Positions 53,147 through 61,480 of a DNA stretch of 64,000 bases are shown here, piece after piece. Numbering within the stretch: the stretch's first letter is position 1; the number at the start of each line of letters is the position of its first letter. The stretch comes from JAAYDS01 sp012729155 (GTDB lineage: Bacteria; Chloroflexota; Anaerolineae; UBA1429). The stretch is from assembly GCA_036774405.1 (NCBI GenBank), contig DAIPBO010000004.1, positions 99,782 to 163,781 on the forward strand, in the 5' to 3' direction. The notes beneath the pieces are model-generated. The model did no database searches, was not told where the DNA came from, and saw only the letters and a list, made by a program, of their open reading frames with translations. The position numbers were made by a program, and so were the translations under genes.

Positions 53147-54283
53147 TCATACCAACACCTCGATGCCAGGAACGAGCGTCTGATAGAGATGGGCCGTCTC
53201 AAGAGCAGATCGTCGCCACGAAAAGAGGCGAGCGCGCTCGAGGCCCTGGGCGCTCATCTCGTGGCGCAGATCGTCATTGCCTGCCACCGCTGCCAGCGTT
53301 TCGATCATGGCGTCGAGATCGCGGGGGTCAAAGTAACGTGCGGCCTGGCCGCCCACCTCGGGCAAGCTCGACGTCTCACTGGCGCACACCGGGCAGCCAC
53401 AGGCCATGGCCTCGAGCACCGGCAGGCCAAAGCCCTCATAGTAAGAGGGCTGCACAGCCAGCAAGGCGCCTGAGTAAAGCGCCACCAAATCGTCCTCGCT
53501 TACATACCCCGGCATCTCGATGCGGCCATTCCAGGGCATAGCGCTGATCTCTTGCATGGCCTCTTCAAAGAGCCACCCACGAGCACCCACCACCACCAGT
53601 GTGTCAGCCAGGTCGCGACGAAAGAGCTCACCACAGGCTCGGGCCAGCATGGCGATGTTCTTACGCGGCTCGAGCGTGCCCACCGCGATGAGGTAACGCC
53701 CATGCAGGCTGAACTTTTTGCTGACGCGCTCGATCTCAGCGTGGGGCGCGGGCGCAAAGTGCTCGGCTGCGGCCTCGCTGATCACGGTGATCTTGTCGGC
53801 GGGCACCCTGTAGCGCTCAATCAGATCGTCACGGGTGGCGCCAGACACGGCGATGATGCGGTCGGCTCGCCGACAGAAGAGCGGCATTGCGGCCTTCAGA
53901 TAGACATAGTTGCCCGTGCGATGATACTGGGGATAGATCTCCCAGATCAAATCGTGCACTGTGAGCACCGTGGGCGCTGTCACAGGCGGCAGCAGATGCT
54001 CGGTGGCATGAAAGAGGCTCGCCTCGGGAGCCAGGCGGCGGCTCGAGAGACCGAGCGCTCTCGCGGCCAGCACTGCGGCGCGCCAGGGGCGATAGCCCAA
54101 TCGCGTTCCGCTCACCGGCAGATGATCGAGGCCAGTCGGCAGCGGGCATCTACCCAGGCTGTTCTGAAACAGCACCAGTTGCGAGCCCAGCATGGGCGCC
54201 AGCGCTCGAGCGAGATTGCCGGCGTAGCGGCTCAGCCCTGCTTTGGCATGGACGGCGGCCGAGACGTCGAGGTACACGCTCAT
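53147..54283 (-). CDS. GT4-family glycosyltransferase
   Basis: 378 residues. MSVYLDVSAAVHAKAGLSRYAGNLAR at the start, VHDLIWEIYPQYH, GTLEPRKNIAML and YEGFGLPVLEAMACGCPV (E-x7-E). A likely mannosyl- or glucosyl-type transferase, paralogous to that at 16191-17300. It overlaps the upstream methyltransferase gene by 4 bases. Confidence 0.92.
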   Translation of the reverse strand: MSVYLDVSAAVHAKAGLSRYAGNLARALAPMLGSQLVLFQNSLGRCPLPTGLDHLPVSGTRLGYRPWRAAVLAARALGLSSRRLAPEASLFHATEHLLPPVTAPTVLTVHDLIWEIYPQYHRTGNYVYLKAAMPLFCRRADRIIAVSGATRDDLIERYRVPADKITVISEAAAEHFAPAPHAEIERVSKKFSLHGRYLIAVGTLEPRKNIAMLARACGELFRRDLADTLVVVGARGWLFEEAMQEISAMPWNGRIEMPGYVSEDDLVALYSGALLAVQPSYYEGFGLPVLEAMACGCPVCASETSSLPEVGGQAARYFDPRDLDAMIETLAAVAGNDDLRHEMSAQGLERARLFSWRRSALETAHLYQTLVPGIEVLV

Positions 54284-55110
54284 GCCGCACCGTCCGATAC
54301 AAGAGGGTCGGCGGGCTCATCATCTCTGGCGGCCAGGACCGCTTCGGTGCCAGCCGTCTCCATGTCTAGCGCCAGGTTGCCAACCTTGTTGCCACGCACC
54401 ACAAACCGGTCGGCGGCACGCTGTTCTCCGTGCCGAAACGACGCGATCAGGGCGGGGATGTCGACCTCTATGATATCGTCTCTGACATGCGCATCGCCGA
54501 CGCGCGACACCATGGAGCGAATCGCTTCCACCGTCTCACCAAGCCACTCTGGCGTCAATGCGAGCCCAGGCAAGAGCGAGATCGCCATGCTTTCGTATCC
54601 GGTCTCTTGCATGGCCTTGGCCAGGGCGCGGGCATCGGCATGCAGTGCCACCGGCTGGCCCATGGCGTGCCCGAGACGACTGATGAGATCGCAACGTCTG
54701 CGCCAGGTAAGCGCCTCAGGCGAATCTGAGGCGGGCAGGATGTCAGAGATGCGCAGATGCCCGCCTGGCACGAGAATGCGCCAGAGTTCATCCAGAAAGG
54801 TGCGATAGTGCGGCACGGGCACATCGCGTAGCGAGCCGTTGACCACGCAGAGATCAACAGAGCCGTCGGCCAGTGGCAACTGACGTGAGCGGCAATGGAC
54901 GCGTTCAATGGGCAACTGTGTGGCCAGGTCACCTGCGGCCTCTAGCGCTGGCTGCAAATAGCTCACCAGCACCACCAGACCACCTGCCTGCTGCGCCTCT
55001 ACGGCCAGCATCTCCAGCAGCTGTCCAGTGCCGAGGCCGATCACAAGGGTGATGCCCGAGAGGTCTACGCCGCTCCAGAGGTCGGCGCCTACCTGTTCGC
55101 GTTCGCTCAT
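54280..55110 (-). CDS. SAM-dependent methyltransferase
   Basis: 276 residues from ATG 55110. The glycine-rich SAM loop is LVIGLGTGQLLEML; the acidic strand SVDLCVVNGSLRDVP and LWRILVPGGHLRISDI complete a class I fold. The earlier ATG at 55146 overlaps the promoter start point, so 55110 is preferred. First gene of the eight-gene glycan operon. The substrate may be a sugar hydroxyl; this is inferred from context. Confidence 0.8.
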   Translation of the reverse strand: MSEREQVGADLWSGVDLSGITLVIGLGTGQLLEMLAVEAQQAGGLVVLVSYLQPALEAAGDLATQLPIERVHCRSRQLPLADGSVDLCVVNGSLRDVPVPHYRTFLDELWRILVPGGHLRISDILPASDSPEALTWRRRCDLISRLGHAMGQPVALHADARALAKAMQETGYESMAISLLPGLALTPEWLGETVEAIRSMVSRVGDAHVRDDIIEVDIPALIASFRHGEQRAADRFVVRGNKVGNLALDMETAGTEAVLAARDDEPADPLVSDGAA

Positions 55111-55148
55111 TCGCCTATTGCCACCAAGATTGACTGACTGTGACATCG

Positions 55149-55177
55149 ATGGTAGGTGCTGCGCTGGACAGTGTCAA
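55149..55177 (-). promoter_or_regulatory. Promoter of the glycan operon
   Basis: Read on the minus strand: perfect TTGACA (55172-55177), 17 bases, TACCAT (55149-55154). Transcription would begin close to 55142, giving a leader of about 32 bases to ATG 55110. Confidence 0.65.
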
Positions 55178-55207
55178 ATGGCGACCTGGTCGCGGCGACA
55201 AGTCGCT

Positions 55208-55236
55208 TTGACGTGGGGTGGCTTTGGGGCTAGCAT
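55208..55236 (+). promoter_or_regulatory. Promoter of the VOC gene
   Basis: TTGACG (55208-55213), 17 bases, TAGCAT (55231-55236), with the start expected near 55243 and the ATG at 55280. It is divergent from the glycan operon promoter, about 30 bases apart. Confidence 0.65.
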
Positions 55237-55279
55237 TCAGGCACCGTGCGTACGCACCCAGACTAGACGGGAGGATGAC

Positions 55280-55657
55280 ATGGCGATCTTGGGCTCGCAC
55301 CACATCGCGCTCCGGACGAACCGCTTTGCCGAGATGAAGGCCTTTTACACGGAAAAGCTTGGCTTCCCCGTGGTCGGTTCGATCGAGGGCTCTGATATCT
55401 GCTTTATCGACATCGGCGGCACCACCATCGAGCTGCTGCCCACCGAAGAGGGTGCCAACGCCAAGCCGATGTGCGGCTTTGTGCATCTCGCCTTTGAGAC
55501 CGATGACACCGACGCCACCTATGCCGAGCTAACCGCCAAGGGCGTCACGTTCCATGTGTTGCCACGTGATGCCGGCGACATTCGTCTGGCGTTCTTCAAG
55601 GACCCAGACGGCAATGAACTCGAGATCTTTCACAGCCCGACACTTACCTGGCGCTAG
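55280..55657 (+). CDS. VOC (glyoxalase/bleomycin-resistance) family protein
   Basis: 125 residues in two beta-alpha-beta-beta-beta modules. Metal ligands expected for active family members are present: the His of GSHHIAL, the Glu of TTIELL, the His of FVHLAF and the Glu of ELEIFHS. The sequence resembles lactoylglutathione lyase, but the enzyme may be a different epimerase or lyase. ATG has GGGAGG 6 bases upstream. It is a monocistronic unit between a promoter and a strong hairpin. Confidence 0.88.
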   Translation: MAILGSHHIALRTNRFAEMKAFYTEKLGFPVVGSIEGSDICFIDIGGTTIELLPTEEGANAKPMCGFVHLAFETDDTDATYAELTAKGVTFHVLPRDAGDIRLAFFKDPDGNELEIFHSPTLTWR

Positions 55658-55681
55658 ACATCCACGCGTCCTGGAGATCAC

Positions 55682-55709
55682 AGAGGCCGGCTCGATCGAG
55701 CCGGCCTCT
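55682..55709. terminator. Bidirectional terminator, 28-bp perfect palindrome
   Basis: AGAGGCCGGCTCGA and its exact complement form a 14-bp arm pair, 24 bases after the VOC stop and 13 bases from the converging isomerase stop. Very GC-rich and very stable; no long U tract. Confidence 0.8.
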
Positions 55710-55722
55710 CGCTGCTGGAGCG

Positions 55723-56559
55723 TCAGCGCTGTGGCCAGATGCGATCCAATGAGTCGGCCGTCGCCTTGACGGCGCCATCAGGGGGCAGCTGACGCACCCA
55801 ATCTGAGAAGGGTTCGACGACGACAGGGCCGTCATAGCCCATGTCCACCAGCGCCCCCATAAAGGTCGCCATGTCGATGACGCCAGTCTCGCCAGGCATG
55901 CGCCGCACCAGGTCGAGTTGCTCCTCAACGGCCACGCCGGCCGGGGCATCGTTGACGTGCACCAACACCACATCGGCGTTGGTCAGGGCGCGCAGCTCGC
56001 TGGCGTTGCCGCCCGAGGTATACCAGTGGTAGGCATCCAAGAGGAGTCCGAGGTTAGAGCCGCCGATGGCATCGATTAGCTCGAACAGCCCTGTCTGGTT
56101 GTGGACAAAGGGGTATCTGGCTTTGGCGCGGGCCGTGGCGGGGCCCACATACTCGAGCCCGAGACGTACACCGGCCGCCGCCAACACGCTGGCGACGGCG
56201 CCGAGACGATCGCGGTGCAGCGCCAGGTTCTCAGCGTAGGGCAGGGTGTCACTGCCTGGCAGCAGCCAGGTGTTGACGCGCTCGCAGCCAACAGCCTTGA
56301 GCATGTCGGCAAAGGTCTGCAATCCCTGCATATCGCGCTCAAAGGCCTCATCTGTCGTGCGGAAATCGACCGGTAGGCCAGCGTCAGAAGCGACGAGACC
56401 AGCATTGCGCAAGAGGCTGCGCGTGCTCTCGATGCCATAGGCTTCGATATCGGCACGGCTGATAGACACACCCGCAAAGCCGTGAGCACTCGCCAGAGCA
56501 ACCGCTTCAGCGAGACTTGCCTTGACGCCGATGGGACCTACTGCCAGCGATCTGTACAT
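55723..56559 (-). CDS. Sugar phosphate isomerase/epimerase-like TIM-barrel protein
   Basis: 278 residues of the xylose-isomerase-like barrel. Metal ligands are the Glu of LGLEYVGP, the Asp of LLLDAYHW, the His of VLVHVND and the Glu of VVVEPFSDW. The start ATG follows GAGGAAG. Last gene of a three-gene operon with an SDR and an RmlA-like gene. The substrate is unknown; a keto-sugar or inositol-like compound would fit the family. Confidence 0.88.
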   Translation of the reverse strand: MYRSLAVGPIGVKASLAEAVALASAHGFAGVSISRADIEAYGIESTRSLLRNAGLVASDAGLPVDFRTTDEAFERDMQGLQTFADMLKAVGCERVNTWLLPGSDTLPYAENLALHRDRLGAVASVLAAAGVRLGLEYVGPATARAKARYPFVHNQTGLFELIDAIGGSNLGLLLDAYHWYTSGGNASELRALTNADVVLVHVNDAPAGVAVEEQLDLVRRMPGETGVIDMATFMGALVDMGYDGPVVVEPFSDWVRQLPPDGAVKATADSLDRIWPQR

Positions 56560-56591
56560 GTCACTTCCTCGTTGATGGGTGGGGGCATGGC

Positions 56592-57347
56592 CTAGCCAAA
56601 GTAGGCATCAAAGTTTTCGCAACGCTGTCCGGTGGTCTTGCGGGCCCAGTACACATTGGTTCGAAACAGGCTCTCGAATGTGCCTGCATCGGACCAAAAG
56701 CCATCGAGAAGCGCCCACTGCAACGCACCACGCGACACATAGGCGTTGTTCACATCGGTGATCTCGAGTTCGCCACGCCCTGAAGGCTTGATGGTGCGGA
56801 TAATGTCGAAAACGGTGTGGTCGTAGAGGTAGAGTCCCGTGACTGCATAGGGGCTCTTGGGCTGGGCGGGCTTTTCCTCGATGGCGACGATGCGGGTGGC
56901 GTCATCAGGCGCAAACACCGGCACGCCAAAACGCTCGGGGTCGGGCACCTGCCGCAGAAAGACCATGGCGCCGCGCTCAAAGCGCGCCACAGCCGAGCCG
57001 ATCGAGGCGTCGGTGGTGTTATCGCCCAGAATCACGGCGATGTTATCGCCATCAGCAAAGTCTTCGCAGAGGCGGAGAGCGTCTGCAATGCCACCCTCAG
57101 ATTCTTGAAAGGCGTATTCGAGGTGCGTGATGCCCAACTCTTTGCCGTTGCGCAAGACCCGCATGAAATCGCCGGCGTGGGGTCCTCCCGTCACGATCAG
57201 AACCTCGGTGACGCCTGCATCAACGAGCGTGGCAATGGGATAAAAGACCATCGGCTTGTCATAGACCGGCAGGAGATGCTTGTTGGTAGCATAGGTCAAC
57301 GGATACAGGCGAGACCCCAAACCGCCAGCCAGAATGATCCCCTTCAT
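56592..57347 (-). CDS. Sugar-phosphate nucleotidylyltransferase, RmlA-like
   Basis: 251 residues. GGLGSRLYPLTYATNKHLLPVYDKPM is the nucleotide-binding motif (given here as one familiar segment split around residues 8-33), followed by LGDNTTDASIG and EEKPAQPKSPYAVTGLY. Pairs a sugar-1-phosphate, probably glucose-1-phosphate, with dTTP or UTP. It lacks the long C-terminus of the housekeeping RmlA, and no rmlB, C or D is near. It probably feeds the glycan operon next door. Confidence 0.9.
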   Translation of the reverse strand: MKGIILAGGLGSRLYPLTYATNKHLLPVYDKPMVFYPIATLVDAGVTEVLIVTGGPHAGDFMRVLRNGKELGITHLEYAFQESEGGIADALRLCEDFADGDNIAVILGDNTTDASIGSAVARFERGAMVFLRQVPDPERFGVPVFAPDDATRIVAIEEKPAQPKSPYAVTGLYLYDHTVFDIIRTIKPSGRGELEITDVNNAYVSRGALQWALLDGFWSDAGTFESLFRTNVYWARKTTGQRCENFDAYFG

Positions 57348-57388
57348 TGTAGGTTACCCCCTGTCGTCAGAACGTCGAACGCCCGGAT

Positions 57389-58153
57389 TCACCAGGCTGT
57401 ATAGCCACCATCGACCAACAGCAGATGTCCATTGACCAGCGCGGCCGCGTCCGAAACCAGGTAGTGCACCGCCCCCAGCACATCATCGGTGGTGCCAAAG
57501 CGCCCGGCGGGAATGTGAGGCAGGTTTTCGTCGACAAAGACGGGGTCGCTAAACATGCTGGTGGTGAGAGGCGTCGACACGAACGTAGGCCCAACGGCGT
57601 TGAAGGTTAGCCCATAGGGGGCCAACTCGACGGCAAAAGCCTTGCACATGTGCGCCAGGGCGGCCTTGGTGATAGCGTAGATCGAACGATCATGCATGGC
57701 CACAGCGGCGAGCTGAGAAGCGATATGCACGATACGGCCACGACGGCGCGGCTGCATCACCCTGGCAGCGGCCTGGGTCATAAAGAAGGCCCCCTTGAGG
57801 TTCACCGCCAGCATGCGATCCCAATCTTGCTCGGTGTAGTCGAGCACTGGCTTGCGGATGTTCATCCCCGCCGTATTGACAAGCCAGTCGATTCTGCCAA
57901 AGCGCTCGATGGCCTGCGAGACCATCGTCTCGATGGACACAAGCGATGTGACATCCAGATCGAGCGTCGCGGCCTGTCGACCCATGGCGACGATGTCGTG
58001 AGCGACCTCTTCAGCCTGCACCCGTTGCGACGGCAGGTCTGCGATGAGCAGATCGGCGCCCGCAGACGCGAGCCCCTTGCTGAGCGTCTGGCCGATACCG
58101 CCAGCGCCGCCGATGATCACGCCTGTCATGCCAGCAAGATCAAAAGAGGCCAT
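57389..58153 (-). CDS. Short-chain dehydrogenase/reductase
   Basis: 254 residues. The NAD(P) loop is GGAGGIGQTLSKGLA, with a preference suggested by LLIADLPSQ. The catalytic site is Ser of HIASQLA, then YAITKAAL. NTAGMNIRKP is typical for gluconate 5-dehydrogenase-like members. First gene of the SDR / RmlA / isomerase operon. The ATG follows GAGGAGG. The substrate may be a sugar acid; not certain. Confidence 0.9.
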   Translation of the reverse strand: MASFDLAGMTGVIIGGAGGIGQTLSKGLASAGADLLIADLPSQRVQAEEVAHDIVAMGRQAATLDLDVTSLVSIETMVSQAIERFGRIDWLVNTAGMNIRKPVLDYTEQDWDRMLAVNLKGAFFMTQAAARVMQPRRRGRIVHIASQLAAVAMHDRSIYAITKAALAHMCKAFAVELAPYGLTFNAVGPTFVSTPLTTSMFSDPVFVDENLPHIPAGRFGTTDDVLGAVHYLVSDAAALVNGHLLLVDGGYTAW

Positions 58154-58195
58154 CGTTCTGGCGCCTCCTCATGGTGCGTACATGTGACTGCGTGC

Positions 58196-58225
58196 ATCAT
58201 AGGCCGCCGGCGGAATACTGTCCAA
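58196..58225 (-). promoter_or_regulatory. Promoter of the SDR operon
   Basis: Read on the minus strand: TTGGAC (58220-58225), 18 bases, TATGAT (58196-58201), start near 58190, 37 bases before the ATG. Confidence 0.6.
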
Positions 58226-58291
58226 CGCGACTTGACCGGCAGCGATGGTCGTGTTACCATCTAGCTGGTTAGTTTGCACTTTGATGCCGTT

Positions 58292-58305
58292 TTAGCATAT
58301 CCTAA
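58292..58305 (+). promoter_or_regulatory. DtxR-type operator-like inverted repeat
   Basis: TTAGCATATCCTAA, with arms TTAG and CTAA, stands 64 bases before the DtxR-family start. It resembles the metal-regulator box TTAGGxTAxxCTAA. Autoregulation would be expected; the match is partial. Confidence 0.4.
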
Positions 58306-58368
58306 GCTTACCCAACTCGCCAAGGGCTGGCGATCGCTCGGGTGGCTGTTGCGTATACGGAGCCCACT

Positions 58369-59067
58369 TTGGCCAATCCTACACCAACCGTTGAGGACTA
58401 CCTGGGGGCCATCTATACCCTGGCACGCGACCACGAGCCAGTCATTGGCCGTAAACTGGCCGATTGGATGGAGGTATCCGCGCCTACGGTGACGGCCACC
58501 ATCCAGCGGATGACACGCGATGGGTGGGTGGTGATGCACGACGACAAGACCATCCACCTCACCGCTGCAGGCCTCGAGCAGGCGGCTTCGGTGGTCCGAC
58601 GGCACATGCTCACCGAGCTACTCCTGGCGCGTGTGCTGGGCGTGCCCTGGGCGCGCGTTCACGAAGAAGCAGACCGCATGGAGCATGGCCTCTCGTCCGA
58701 GATCGCAGCGCGCGTGGCCGAGCTGATCGATGATTCGAGCCTGTGCCCACATGGCAACCCGTTGCCAGGCCACGAGCACGAGACAGAGCGGTTTGTGCCA
58801 TTGCTGCAGTGCGAGGCCGGGGGCGTCTACACGCTTGCTCGCGTGCACGAAGAAGTGGAGCGCAACCCCGAGCTCTTGCGGTTCCTCGAGGCACACGAAT
58901 TGATGCCTGGCAATGTGCTGCGCCTCGTCGAGCTACTGCCATTCAACGAGACGATCACCGTCGAGTCGGGCGCGGGACGAGTGGTGCTGGGGTATGCGGT
59001 TGGTCAGCACTTGTGGGTCTGTCCGGCCCGCGAGCAGGGTGGGGCGGCGAGCGAGCCGGCTGCCTAG
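58369..59067 (+). CDS. DtxR/MntR-family metal-dependent transcriptional regulator
   Basis: 232 residues from a TTG at 58369, which has GGAG six bases upstream; a GTG at 58342 is also open but has no such site. Domain 1 (about 1-65) is the winged helix: VEDYLGAIYTLARD and SAPTVTATIQRM. Domain 2 (about 70-135) is the dimer and metal domain, with HEEADRMEHGLSSE and CPHGNPLPG (DtxR family ligands). Domain 3 (about 150-225) is SH3/FeoA-like. Iron or manganese is the expected signal. It is followed 23 bases on by a ROK kinase gene. Confidence 0.92.
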   Translation: MANPTPTVEDYLGAIYTLARDHEPVIGRKLADWMEVSAPTVTATIQRMTRDGWVVMHDDKTIHLTAAGLEQAASVVRRHMLTELLLARVLGVPWARVHEEADRMEHGLSSEIAARVAELIDDSSLCPHGNPLPGHEHETERFVPLLQCEAGGVYTLARVHEEVERNPELLRFLEAHELMPGNVLRLVELLPFNETITVESGAGRVVLGYAVGQHLWVCPAREQGGAASEPAA

Positions 59068-59090
59068 CAGGTCATTGCGGGGAGGGATCG

Positions 59091-60086
59091 ATGGGCAAAT
59101 CACGTGACCTATGGGTGGGCGCTGACCTCGGCGGCACCAGCATGATGGCCGCCGTGATCGACGTCAAGACCGGTACTGTGCTCGGCGAGGCCAAGCGCCG
59201 CACCAAACGCGAACTCGGGGCTGTGGCTGTGACGCAGCGACTGGGCAAATGCGTGCAGAGAGCTATCGACAAGGCGGGCGTCAAGCGCAAAGACGTGCGC
59301 GGCGTAGGCGTGGGCATTCCAGGCCCCGTCGACCCGGCAGAGGGCAGGGTGGTGCGCTGCGTCAACCTGGGCATTACGTGGGATGGCTACGCTCTGCAAG
59401 AGGCGCTGGAACGTCTGATCGACCTCAAGGTGACCATCGACAACGACGTGAACGTCGGCGCGGTGGGAGAGCATCGTTTTGGCGCCGGGCGGGGAGCCGA
59501 TGACCTGGTGGTCATGTTCGTGGGCACCGGCATCGGTGGGGGGCTGGTGCTCGATGGCCGGCTGCGCACCGGTTTTCGCTACTCGGCCGGTGAGGTTGGC
59601 CATATGGTGTTGATGGACGGCGGCCCGCTGTGCGGTTGTGGCGAGCGCGGGCACGCCGAGGCGCTGGCCAGCCGCAGCGCCATCGAGCGGTACATCCGTG
59701 AGGCGCGTGCCAGCGAGAGTGGGCCCATCGCTGAGGGGCACGGCGAGGATGAGGCATCGGCACAGATGCCCTCGGGTGAGATCCTGGCGGCGATCGAGGC
59801 GGGCGATGATGTGGTACAGGCGGCGGTGGCCCAAGCCCAGCGCTACCTCGGGCTGATGGTGGCTAACTGCGTCAATATCATCGATCCAGAGATCGTGGTG
59901 ATCGGCGGGGGCGTGCTCGAAAAGATGGGCGATGCCTACCTGGAGCCCGTGCGCAGCGTTGCCCGACAGCACTTTATCAACAAGGACGACATGGACAGGG
60001 TGCGCATCATCACGGCCGAGCTAGGCGACCACTCGGGCGTCATCGGAGCAGCCGTGCTGGCCAGCCAACGTCTGCTCAAGGGGTGA
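59091..60086 (+). CDS. ROK-family sugar kinase (glucokinase-like)
   Basis: 331 residues. LWVGADLGGTSMMAAVID is the phosphate loop, VGIPGPVDP and DNDVNVGAVGEH carry the sugar and catalytic Asp residues, and GTGIGGGLVLDG is the second phosphate site. The zinc site of ROK proteins (CxCGxxGCxE) reads CGCGERGHAE, with His in place of the last cysteine; EVGHMV supplies the other histidine. The ATG has GGGAGG 5-6 bases upstream. Probably phosphorylates glucose or an amino sugar. It converges with the recombinase gene. Confidence 0.93.
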   Translation: MGKSRDLWVGADLGGTSMMAAVIDVKTGTVLGEAKRRTKRELGAVAVTQRLGKCVQRAIDKAGVKRKDVRGVGVGIPGPVDPAEGRVVRCVNLGITWDGYALQEALERLIDLKVTIDNDVNVGAVGEHRFGAGRGADDLVVMFVGTGIGGGLVLDGRLRTGFRYSAGEVGHMVLMDGGPLCGCGERGHAEALASRSAIERYIREARASESGPIAEGHGEDEASAQMPSGEILAAIEAGDDVVQAAVAQAQRYLGLMVANCVNIIDPEIVVIGGGVLEKMGDAYLEPVRSVARQHFINKDDMDRVRIITAELGDHSGVIGAAVLASQRLLKG

Positions 60087-60098
60087 CCCTGCGCGCTT

Positions 60099-61241
60099 CT
60101 AACCGTCGGGGTTGGGGACATCGTCGTTGGCGGCGCCTCGTTTGCGTTGGGCATCGCTAGGGCTCAGCCCATAGGTCGATACCATATCCGCCAAACGTTC
60201 CTCATCGGTCTCCCAGGCATAGACTACACGCGTCGTATCTGGATGCTGGTGGCCGAGCAGGGCGGCCACCCATTCGAGAGGCATCCCCTCGTCGAGCAAG
60301 TCTTGCGCCCGCCGGTGCCGCAAGGAGTGGGGTGAGGTGTTATCGTACAGGCCCTCGGCCTGGGCGGCCTTCTTTACCAGTTGCCAGACGTACTGCGGCG
60401 TGATGCCCTGCGCGGCCGCACCCACGGGGGCAGAGTCACCGTAGCCCGGCACGTGGGCGCCATCGCGCGAGGCCTTGCCACGGCCATGAGATGCGAACAG
60501 GGGCGCATAGCTGCCATCGCTACGCTCGCGGCAATAGGCCTGCAGCAACTGCTGACTCTCTTCAGACAGGAAGACGGTGCGCGGCTTGCCATTCTTGGTC
60601 AAGGTGAGGCGGACCTTGTGGGCGCGCCCGTCGAGCACGTCCTCGCGAGTCAGCGCCAGCGCCTCGCTGATGCGCATGCCAGTGTCATAGAGCACGCACA
60701 TCAGCGCCCGATTGCGCAACAGGGCCAGCCTCCGTGGCCCCTGGCGATCAGGCAGGGGCTGGCGCAGAAAATGGGTGATGACGCGGGCCACACCGGGGTC
60801 GGTGCGCCGCTGTTGATAGCCGGCGCGGCGCGTGCCACGGCCGCTGTCGATTCGCCGCAACATGCGGTCGTACGAGACGCCTGCAGGCAGCAGCTCGTGC
60901 AGATCGAGCCAGTTCATCAAGCGTTTGGCCGCCACCAGATAAGTACGTGCCGTACGCGTGGGGCGTGCCTCACCACGAGCACGTGCGCGCAGATCGGGAT
61001 AGCGATCGCGCAGCCAGAGGGCGAAGCGGTGCAAGAGCTCTTCATCGATGGCCTCTGGGCTACCAACGCCAGACTGGGCCTCGGCAATAAACGCCAGCAG
61101 CGCATTCAGCCCACAGCGATAGGTCGTTTTGCTCAGAGGCGACAGGTCGAGCGCCTGCAGCATCTCCTCGGCATAGCCAGCCAGCACAGGGCTCGCCGTG
61201 CCTTCGCCGGGAGAGGGGGGTGTCTGTCTGCCGTCGTCCAT
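60099..61241 (-). CDS. Tyrosine recombinase (XerC/D-like integrase)
   Basis: 380 residues. The N-terminal SAM-like core-binding domain (about 20-125) is followed by the catalytic domain with Arg in DTGMRISEALAL, Lys in TKNGKPRTVF, the H-x-x-R of SPHSLRHRRAQ, the His of LLGHQHPDTT and the nucleophile Tyr of RVVYAWET. The start ATG has GGGAGG 8 bases upstream. It has no flanking repeats, other phage genes or a neighbouring tRNA, so either it is a host recombinase or the remains of an integration. Confidence 0.93.
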   Translation of the reverse strand: MDDGRQTPPSPGEGTASPVLAGYAEEMLQALDLSPLSKTTYRCGLNALLAFIAEAQSGVGSPEAIDEELLHRFALWLRDRYPDLRARARGEARPTRTARTYLVAAKRLMNWLDLHELLPAGVSYDRMLRRIDSGRGTRRAGYQQRRTDPGVARVITHFLRQPLPDRQGPRRLALLRNRALMCVLYDTGMRISEALALTREDVLDGRAHKVRLTLTKNGKPRTVFLSEESQQLLQAYCRERSDGSYAPLFASHGRGKASRDGAHVPGYGDSAPVGAAAQGITPQYVWQLVKKAAQAEGLYDNTSPHSLRHRRAQDLLDEGMPLEWVAALLGHQHPDTTRVVYAWETDEERLADMVSTYGLSPSDAQRKRGAANDDVPNPDG

Positions 61242-61290
61242 CAGCGGCCTCCCATAGTTGCTACCAAGTAGTTTATTTAATCTTTAATAA

Positions 61291-61319
61291 ATCATATAAT
61301 AGAATGGATGCAATGTCAA
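61291..61319 (-). promoter_or_regulatory. Promoter of the recombinase gene in an AT-rich patch
   Basis: Read on the minus strand: perfect TTGACA (61314-61319), 17 bases, TATGAT (61291-61296). The 50 bases around it are AT-rich, in contrast with the surrounding sequence. An inverted repeat TTTATT-N8-AATAAA (61272-61291) directly after the -10 could be an operator. Confidence 0.65.
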
Positions 61320-61400
61320 GCCCATATCGCCGCATAGACCCCTCTCACCCCTCTCGAGCGGCCTGATGAGAGACCATGCCAGGGCGCGCGGTTGCGACGA

Positions 61401-61429
61401 TTGGTACACCCATTCCGGCGTGCTATACT
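61401..61429 (+). promoter_or_regulatory. Promoter of the small Cys-containing protein gene
   Basis: TTGGTA (61401-61406), 17 bases, TATACT (61424-61429) with a TGC extended -10. The start should be near 61436, with the ATG at 61481. Confidence 0.65.
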
Positions 61430-61480
61430 CGCAACGAAGGACAGCGCTGCTTTGGCGACAGGCAACGTGAGGTGAAGACC

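Noticed and set aside
60099..61480. Integrated mobile element around the tyrosine recombinase
   Set aside because: No direct repeats, tRNA, excisionase or other element genes are visible beside it, and flanking genes look chromosomal.
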